Positions 30,798 to 36,120 of a stretch of DNA of 36,120 bases are shown here, piece after piece; the stretch's first letter is position 1, and each line of letters opens with the position of its first letter. The stretch covers positions 1-36,120 of the forward strand of contig CALDTL010000219.1 of the NCBI GenBank assembly GCA_937923965.1. Direction: 5' to 3'. The position numbers and the translations under genes are program-made. This DNA is from an uncultured Caulobacterales bacterium. GTDB taxonomy: Bacteria > Pseudomonadota > Alphaproteobacteria > Caulobacterales > Maricaulaceae. Below the pieces are notes generated by a model that was not told where the DNA came from, did not search any database, and worked only from the letters and a program-made list of their open reading frames with translations.

Positions 30798-31511
30798 CTA
30801 CCGAGCTTCGTTTTCACGATACCTATCATCCAGGGCCGGGTCGCTGACGAGCTGCGTGGCCTTTATTGTGAAGTAGACCGCCTCGCAGATATTGGTGGCA
30901 TGGTCCCCAATTCGCTCCAAGTTCTTCGCGACGAAAAGTAGCTCCGTGCAGGCAGGGATTGTTCGGGGGTCACCCATCATCACCGTAACGAGTTCGCGAA
31001 AAATTGCATCATATAGATCATCGATGTCACTATCGGCTTGCCAGTAATGTAGGGCCGCAATTGCATCCCCTTTCAGAAGGGTATCCAGCGCCCCCGCCAA
31101 TTGAACGCGGACTTGTTTCCCCATACGGTAAACTGATTTTGCCATATCAATGCGTTTTTCTTCATTGATGATCATTGCGCGTCTCGCAATACCTTCGGAC
31201 AAGTCGCCAACGCGCTCTAGATCCGATGCAATTCGTGTGGCCCCAATGATGCTGCGCAAGTCTTGAGCAACAGGATTTCGGAGGGCGATGATGCGATGAA
31301 CCGCCTCATCAACTTTAAACTGAAGCGCATTGGCTTTTTGATCTCGATCAATCACCTCCTGTGCCTTAACGCTGTCGCGTTTCTTAAAGGCTTGCATGCC
31401 GTCTTCCACCATCTCGCTGACAAGTGTCCCGAGGTCGGTGAGGTCATTTGTGAGGCTCGATAATTCGGTATCATAGCCCGATACAATATGTGTGCTGCTA
31501 CTGATCATCAT
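30798..31511 (-). CDS. phoU: Phosphate signalling protein PhoU
   Basis: The 237-residue all-helical protein has two PhoU repeats. Each carries a metal-binding E/DxxxD-type motif: ATRIASDLERVGDLSEGIA in the first and AKNLERIGDHATNICEAV in the second. It modulates the PstSCAB transporter and PhoR/PhoB signalling at the inner membrane. It stands without pst or phoBR genes in this window, flanked by xylA and a membrane gene. Two adjacent ATGs are possible starts. Confidence 0.95.
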   Translation of the reverse strand: MMISSSTHIVSGYDTELSSLTNDLTDLGTLVSEMVEDGMQAFKKRDSVKAQEVIDRDQKANALQFKVDEAVHRIIALRNPVAQDLRSIIGATRIASDLERVGDLSEGIARRAMIINEEKRIDMAKSVYRMGKQVRVQLAGALDTLLKGDAIAALHYWQADSDIDDLYDAIFRELVTVMMGDPRTIPACTELLFVAKNLERIGDHATNICEAVYFTIKATQLVSDPALDDRYRENEAR

Positions 31512-31662
31512 TTAAACCCAAAGCGTTATAAACGGTACCTTACGATATCGGTAATTAACAAGCCGATTAAAATATGGCGCGCCATGCCTGATTCATATGA
31601 CGACGCTTATACGCTTTTATGAAGGTTTCATGACGATTAAAGACTAAATCGGCCTTAATGTG

Positions 31663-32979
31663 TCACTTCACATGATTTGATATGTAGTTCTCAAGTTTTT
31701 CCTGACGCCCGGATACGGGTTTTGGAGAGGCGTTGTCTCTCAAGGCTTCCGCGGCAAAACCTTCTAGCGTCATATTGCCTGAAAGCACTTTTGCCCCGGA
31801 CCCTGATTTCCAACCCGCATATCTTGCGTCTTTGAAGGCCTGAAGCTCATCATTTTCTATCATTTCCGCAGCATTGATAAGGGCGCGGGCGAGGAGGTCC
31901 ATTCCGCCGATATGGCCATAAAATAAATCCTCGGCGTCACAAGACTGCCGTCTGACTTTTGCATCAAAATTAGAACCACCATTCTTAAATCCCCCACCTT
32001 TTAGAATATAGTAGAGGGCGAGTGTCGTTTCGCGAAGGTCGTTCGGGAATTGGTCGGTGTCCCATCCGTTTTGTGGATCGCCTCTATTGAAATCGATAGA
32101 GCCAAAAATGCCAAACGCATTCGCCATTTCAACTTCATGCTCAAAGCTATTCCCGGCCAGTGTTGCGTGGTTTGGTTCGATATTGACCCCCACTTCATTT
32201 TCTAATCCGTATTCTTTGAGGAAGCCAAAAACCGTGCCGACATCTCTATCATATTGGTGCTTCGTTGGTTCATGTGGCTTCGGCTCGATCCAAATATCGC
32301 CTTTGAAACCAATTTTGTGTTTATGCTCGACAACCATAGACAAAAAGCGGCCCAACTGCTGCATCTCTTGGCCGACATTGGTGTTTAGAATTGTGTCATA
32401 GCCTTCACGCCCGCCCCATAAAACATAGCCAGCGCCGCCAAACTTGTGTGTGGCTTCCAGACACTGTTGAACCTGCAATGCTGCGAAGGCCGTAACATCT
32501 GGGTTTGGATTGGTGGCCGCGCCGGCCATGTATCTTGGATGAGAAAAAAGGTTCGCGGTGCCCCAAAGAAGTTTGGTGCTATGCTGTGCCATTTTTGCTT
32601 CGATCTTATCGACGATTTGTGCAAAATTTTCAACGTGTTCTTTGGGTGTTTCGGCCTCCGCCATGACGTCAACATCATGAAAACAAAAGAAAGGTTGCCC
32701 AAGGCGATCGAAAAAATCAAAGGCGGCATCAAGCTTGGCATCGGCCGCCGCTTGATCGTTTTTGCCTCCATGCCAAGGCCTGTTAAATGGACCACCGCCA
32801 AAGACGTCCGCCCCATCCCAGCAGAATGTATGCCAATAGCAAACTGCGACGCGGAGGTGTTCTTCAATAGTTTTTCCCATGACGACTTTTTTTGGGTCGT
32901 AATATTTAAATGCGAGGGGATTGTCGCTGTCTGAGCCTTCAAATTTTATCGGATCGATGTGATCAAAATAGCCTGTCAT
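31663..32979 (-). CDS. xylA: Xylose isomerase
   Basis: The 438-residue class II xylose isomerase converts xylose to xylulose and needs two divalent metals. [11 protein letters not shown] (catalytic His), [49 protein letters not shown] (metal-binding Glu), [11 protein letters not shown] and [20 protein letters not shown] are all present. Its start codon overlaps the xylB stop by 4 bases (ATGA), so the two are one translation unit, xylB first. The 3' end shows no clear terminator. Confidence 0.97.
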   Translation of the reverse strand: MTGYFDHIDPIKFEGSDSDNPLAFKYYDPKKVVMGKTIEEHLRVAVCYWHTFCWDGADVFGGGPFNRPWHGGKNDQAAADAKLDAAFDFFDRLGQPFFCFHDVDVMAEAETPKEHVENFAQIVDKIEAKMAQHSTKLLWGTANLFSHPRYMAGAATNPNPDVTAFAALQVQQCLEATHKFGGAGYVLWGGREGYDTILNTNVGQEMQQLGRFLSMVVEHKHKIGFKGDIWIEPKPHEPTKHQYDRDVGTVFGFLKEYGLENEVGVNIEPNHATLAGNSFEHEVEMANAFGIFGSIDFNRGDPQNGWDTDQFPNDLRETTLALYYILKGGGFKNGGSNFDAKVRRQSCDAEDLFYGHIGGMDLLARALINAAEMIENDELQAFKDARYAGWKSGSGAKVLSGNMTLEGFAAEALRDNASPKPVSGRQEKLENYISNHVK

Positions 32980-34439
32980 AATATAGGGTCCAATGAGGTG
33001 AGGTGTTTGGTTGCGTGATACAATTGTCGGAACGTCTCTCTGCGAGAGTCATAGAGATGGCTCATATCTGGATCAGGTTCGATGACATGAGAAATTGGCG
33101 GCGGGGTGCAAATATCTTCATATTTGTCATTGCCTAGGCTGAGGCGCGCTAGGCGCGCTGCCCCAAAGGCCGGGCCAATATTTCCTGACTCCCGATAGGT
33201 CAAAGGCATATTAAACGCGGCTGAAATGACCTGGCCCCACCAAGCGGATTGAGCGCCGCCGCCTATCACAGACAAAGTCTCGATTGGCGAGGGGCTTTTT
33301 CTCAACACATCAATACCATCAGCCAGAGCGAAGGCGACGCCTTCCAACGCAGCTTGCGCGAGAGTTAGCGCACTATCATCATGGCTAAGGCCAAAAAATG
33401 CGCCTTTAGCCTCAGGGTCATTATGCGGGGTTCTCTCACCTGACAGATAGGGCAGAAAGATCGGGCCGCGGCTTGGTGATTTCGCCTCTGCTACCGCCTC
33501 ATATAAATCTCCAGGACGCGCATAACCTGTGATTTTCGACACAAAATCGACGGCACTTGCGGCTGAAAGTATTACGCTCATCCGGTGCCAGAGGTTGGGT
33601 AGGGCATGGCAAAAACTGTGAACGGCTCCGTCCGTGTTGGATTGATATGTGTCATCGGAGAGAAAGATGACCCCGGATGTTCCAAGAGATATAAACCCTT
33701 CGCCGGGTCTTATGGAGCCGGACCCCACGGCCCCAGCGGCATTATCTCCGCCGCCAGCGGCGATAGGCACGCGCGGCATACCCCAATCGTCAGAGACCTC
33801 TGGCAAAAGCTTACCGGTCGCCTCACTGCCTTCGTAGAGCTTTGGCATGTGCGTTTGGCTGAGACCCGTAAGGGCAAGCGCGTCGCTGGACCAATCTCGC
33901 TTTTCAACGTTTAGCCAGAGCGTTCCTGCGCTATCGGACATATCAGACGCATACTCACCGCTCATCAAAAAGCGAACATAATCTTTTGGGAGTAAAACCT
34001 TGGAAATACGTTTGTAGTTTTCCGGTTCATGTTCGCGCATCCAGTATATTTTAGGCGCCGTGAAACCCGCCATAGCCAGGTTACCTGTGATGCGGCTCAG
34101 GGCGGGAAGCGCTTCCATCATTTCTTGGCAGGCCCTCGCACTGCGGCCGTCATTCCATAGAATAGCGGGCCGTATGATTTTGTCTTGATCATCCAAGCAC
34201 GTTGCGCCGTGCATTTGCCCAGACAAGCCGATGGCTTTAACGGCGGCTCTAGCTTTGGGGTTTAGTTTTTTGACGGCTGTGTCTGTCGCTCGCCACCAAT
34301 CATTTGGGTTTTGTTCAGACCATAGCGGACGAGGACGCGAAATTGGCAGCGATGCTGTGGCTTCATCAATGACTGATTGTGCGTCGTTCGCGATAACCGC
34401 TTTGACGCCTGAGGTGCCGATATCAATCCCAAGATACAT
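32976..34439 (-). CDS. xylB: Xylulokinase
   Basis: The 487-residue FGGY-family kinase phosphorylates D-xylulose to xylulose-5-phosphate. The N-terminal ATPase core begins [47 protein letters not shown] and the C-terminal phosphate loops ([33 protein letters not shown]) are typical. It is divergent from a sodium/sugar symporter across a 192 bp region with two matching operators, and upstream of xylA with a 4-base overlap. Confidence 0.96.
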   Translation of the reverse strand: MYLGIDIGTSGVKAVIANDAQSVIDEATASLPISRPRPLWSEQNPNDWWRATDTAVKKLNPKARAAVKAIGLSGQMHGATCLDDQDKIIRPAILWNDGRSARACQEMMEALPALSRITGNLAMAGFTAPKIYWMREHEPENYKRISKVLLPKDYVRFLMSGEYASDMSDSAGTLWLNVEKRDWSSDALALTGLSQTHMPKLYEGSEATGKLLPEVSDDWGMPRVPIAAGGGDNAAGAVGSGSIRPGEGFISLGTSGVIFLSDDTYQSNTDGAVHSFCHALPNLWHRMSVILSAASAVDFVSKITGYARPGDLYEAVAEAKSPSRGPIFLPYLSGERTPHNDPEAKGAFFGLSHDDSALTLAQAALEGVAFALADGIDVLRKSPSPIETLSVIGGGAQSAWWGQVISAAFNMPLTYRESGNIGPAFGAARLARLSLGNDKYEDICTPPPISHVIEPDPDMSHLYDSRRETFRQLYHATKHLTSLDPIL

Positions 34440-34486
34440 CTGCGCGTAAGGTCCCCGTTGGTGTTTTATGTCGTCTTGCTAGCAAC

Positions 34487-34505
34487 AATGACAGCGGTGT
34501 CAATT
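34487..34505. promoter_or_regulatory. LacI-type operator O1, xylB side
   Basis: AATGACAGCGGTGTCAATT contains the near-palindrome TGACA-GCGG-TGTCA (34489-34502), the form recognised by LacI-family repressors. It is the exact reverse complement of the copy at 34549-34567. It lies 48 bp upstream of xylB. On the minus strand it includes TTGACA, a consensus -35 facing xylB. Confidence 0.8.
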
Positions 34506-34548
34506 GTTGTGATAATCAGTTTTGTTTTTAAGCAAATTTGGCGGAATG

Positions 34549-34567
34549 AATTGACACCGCTGTCATT
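34549..34567. promoter_or_regulatory. LacI-type operator O2, symporter side
   Basis: AATTGACACCGCTGTCATT is the reverse complement of O1, with core TGACA-CCGC-TGTCA (34552-34565). Its centre is 63 bp from that of O1. TTGACA (34551-34556) reads on the plus strand toward the symporter gene, 65 bp ahead, and may be its -35; a good -10 is not seen. Confidence 0.8.
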
Positions 34568-34631
34568 TTCACGTCAAAAGCGAAGAAACGACTCTGATTT
34601 TTAAATAACAGAGCGCTCATAAGGGGAAATC

Positions 34632-36120
34632 ATGTCTCTCACCACTTTGGACTTCATTGTCCTAGCCTTCTACGCTGTTATCTTATTTGGTGTGGCTTTA
34701 TATGTCTCGCGGGAGCCGAAAGGCACCGTAAAGACGACCGAAGATTATTTTCTCGCCGGCAAATCGCTCCCGTGGTGGGCGATTGGGGCATCTTTAATCG
34801 CGGCAAATATCTCTGCGGAGCAAATTATCGGAATGAGCGGGGAGGGATATCGGATTGGCCTCGCCATTGCCGCCTATGAATGGCAGGCCGCGATTGTATT
34901 GATCATTGTTGCAAAATATTTCCTACCAATTTTCCTAAAGCGCGAAATTTACACAATGCCGCAGTTTTTGGACCAACGCTTCGGACATGGTGTGAAAACG
35001 ACCATGTCGATCTATTGGATCGCGCTTTACACCGTCGTCAATTTGACAGTTGTGTTGTGGCTTGGTGGTTTGGCCGTTCAAGTTTTGACTGGACTTGCTG
35101 TGTTTCCCGCCATGGCAGCGCTCGGCGCTTTTGCTATTGCTTATTCGATTTTCGGCGGGCTGAAGGCTGTCGCGCTGACGGATATTATTCAAGTCGTGAT
35201 TTTGATTATTGGCGGACTGATTATTGCGTGGATGACGATGTCTATGATTGGCGGAGGGTCCGTGACTGACGGATTTGGGCGGCTCTATACAGAGCTTCCA
35301 GATAAGTTCGATATGATTTTTGATAAGGACGCAAACCCTACGGGCTATGACGCCATGCCTGGGGTATGGACGCTTTTGGGCGGGCTTTGGATTTTACACC
35401 TGAACTATTGGGGTTTTAACCAATATATTATTCAACGTGCTTTGGGCGCTAAAGATCTTCCGGAAGCGCAAAAAGGTCTTGTGTTTGCAGCGGCGCTGAA
35501 GCTCATCATGCCTTTGATTATCGTTCTGCCGGGGATTGCGGCGGTCATGTTGGCGATGCCGGAATTTGGCGCTTTGGATGCAGACTTATTGAATGAAAAA
35601 ACTGACCGGACCTATCCGTCTGTAATGGGATTAATGCCATCTGGTTTTCGAGGATTGATTTTCGCGGCGCTAATCGCGGCGATTGTGTCCTCTCTTGCGT
35701 CGATGGTTAACTCCATCTCTACGATTTTCACTATGGACGTCTATAAAACCAACATAGCAACTGACCGAGACGAGAAGCATTATGTGAACGTGGGCCGGAC
35801 CGTTTCAATCATTGCGATGATTATCGCGGTTCTCGTGGCTCAGCCATTTATCGGTGGGTTCCAGTCCGGCTTTCAAACTGTGCAGGATTTGACTGGCTTT
35901 ATCGCGCCGGGTGTCGTTGCCGTGTTCCTTCTGGGCATGTTCTACAAACGGGCTAATTCAACTGGCGCATTTACCGCTCTCATAGTCTCTGTTGTTGTGT
36001 CAGCGGTTCTGTACACGCTTTCGAACATGGAAGCGATTTCATTGAACTTTGTGAATAGAATATGGATCATCTTTTTGATGTGTATGGTGCTTGGGATTGT
36101 CGCGAGTCATATGACGAAAA
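34632..36120 (+). CDS. Sodium:solute symporter (SSS family, sugar), 3' end outside window
   Basis: An ATG at 34632, preceded by AAGGGGAAAT, opens 496 codons that stay open to the window edge. The protein has an N-terminal LDFIVLAFYAVILFGVALYV helix and EDYFLAGKSLPWWAIGASLIAANISAEQIIG, the SSS-family sodium-site region. NYWGFNQYIIQRALGAK, LIFAALIAAIVSSLASMVNS and PGVVAVFLLGMFYKRANSTGA follow in the order seen in SglT-like sugar symporters. About twelve helices are visible. Position opposite xylB with paired operators makes xylose or a xylose-containing sugar the likely substrate, which is an inference. Confidence 0.93.
   Translation, partial: MSLTTLDFIVLAFYAVILFGVALYVSREPKGTVKTTEDYFLAGKSLPWWAIGASLIAANISAEQIIGMSGEGYRIGLAIAAYEWQAAIVLIIVAKYFLPIFLKREIYTMPQFLDQRFGHGVKTTMSIYWIALYTVVNLTVVLWLGGLAVQVLTGLAVFPAMAALGAFAIAYSIFGGLKAVALTDIIQVVILIIGGLIIAWMTMSMIGGGSVTDGFGRLYTELPDKFDMIFDKDANPTGYDAMPGVWTLLGGLWILHLNYWGFNQYIIQRALGAKDLPEAQKGLVFAAALKLIMPLIIVLPGIAAVMLAMPEFGALDADLLNEKTDRTYPSVMGLMPSGFRGLIFAALIAAIVSSLASMVNSISTIFTMDVYKTNIATDRDEKHYVNVGRTVSIIAMIIAVLVAQPFIGGFQSGFQTVQDLTGFIAPGVVAVFLLGMFYKRANSTGAFTALIVSVVVSAVLYTLSNMEAISLNFVNRIWIIFLMCMVLGIVASHMTK

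Noticed and set aside
34880-35269. 129-residue plus-strand frame inside the symporter gene
   Set aside because: Out-of-frame reading rich in Cys, Trp and Arg; the symporter frame is open across the whole region.
1-36120. CRISPR array, insertion sequence or prophage
   Set aside because: No regularly spaced repeats, transposase, integrase or phage structural genes were seen; the only repeat family is the REP-like unit near 7.4-7.9 kb.

Overview
The window looks like the chromosome of a mid-GC alphaproteobacterium of the Hyphomonadaceae/Maricaulales type (dimorphic, holdfast-bearing marine bacteria). This rests on gene content: a gatC-gatA-gatB set with ruvX on the divergent side, a complete-looking holdfast polysaccharide (hfs-type) cluster, and pentose/hexuronate catabolic genes. 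The genus cannot be fixed from the sequence alone.

Layout. (1) 1-5303, minus strand: the first 29 codons of ruvX, a small membrane protein, an NAD salvage pair (nadV and a NadM-Nudix fusion) and three tandem paralogous PlsC-like acyltransferases. Both NAD salvage genes have a leader hairpin with the same GGAGT loop but different stem sequences. (2) 5472-12494, plus strand: gatC, gatA, an unlisted 52-residue membrane peptide, a GIY-YIG nuclease gene embedded in REP-like palindromes, a nitroreductase, gatB, three small genes chained by overlapping stop/start codons, a second nitroreductase and a Sel1-repeat protein. (3) 12502-13134: a MarC-type membrane protein. (4) 13231-23360: the polysaccharide locus. 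An outer-membrane export protein (hfsD-like) diverges from a Wzz-like protein (hfsA-like) and a polymerase (hfsC-like). These converge on a five-gene minus-strand operon: undecaprenyl-phosphate hexose-1-P transferase, flippase, glycosyltransferase, deacetylase, glycosyltransferase. (5) A tRNA-Ser(GCU), a VOC protein and a membrane-anchored trypsin-like protease in a sparsely coding stretch. (6) 25641-36120, sugar acid and pentose catabolism: uxuB and uxuA divergent across an operator-like palindrome, a decayed Nramp-like transporter gene behind uxuA, a beta-hydroxyacid dehydrogenase, a PepSY-like membrane protein, phoU, and xylAB divergent from a sodium/sugar symporter.

How it works together. 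The hfs-like genes form a Wzx/Wzy-type export pathway: lipid-linked sugar is started by HfsE, extended by two GT2 enzymes, trimmed by HfsH, flipped by HfsF, polymerised by HfsC with HfsA and exported through HfsD. UxuB and UxuA take fructuronate to 2-keto-3-deoxygluconate. XylA and XylB take xylose to xylulose-5-phosphate, with the symporter bringing sugar in. Together they fit growth on glucuronoxylan-like plant or algal polymers.

Most notable non-gene signals: two identical LacI-type operator palindromes exactly 63 bp apart between xylB and the symporter; the REP-like hairpins around the GIY-YIG gene, one of which supplies that gene's last codons; the paired NAD-salvage leader hairpins; the Tyr/Pro-rich tail on the HfsA-like protein in a locus without hfsB; and the Nramp-like pseudogene overlapping uxuA's stop codon.
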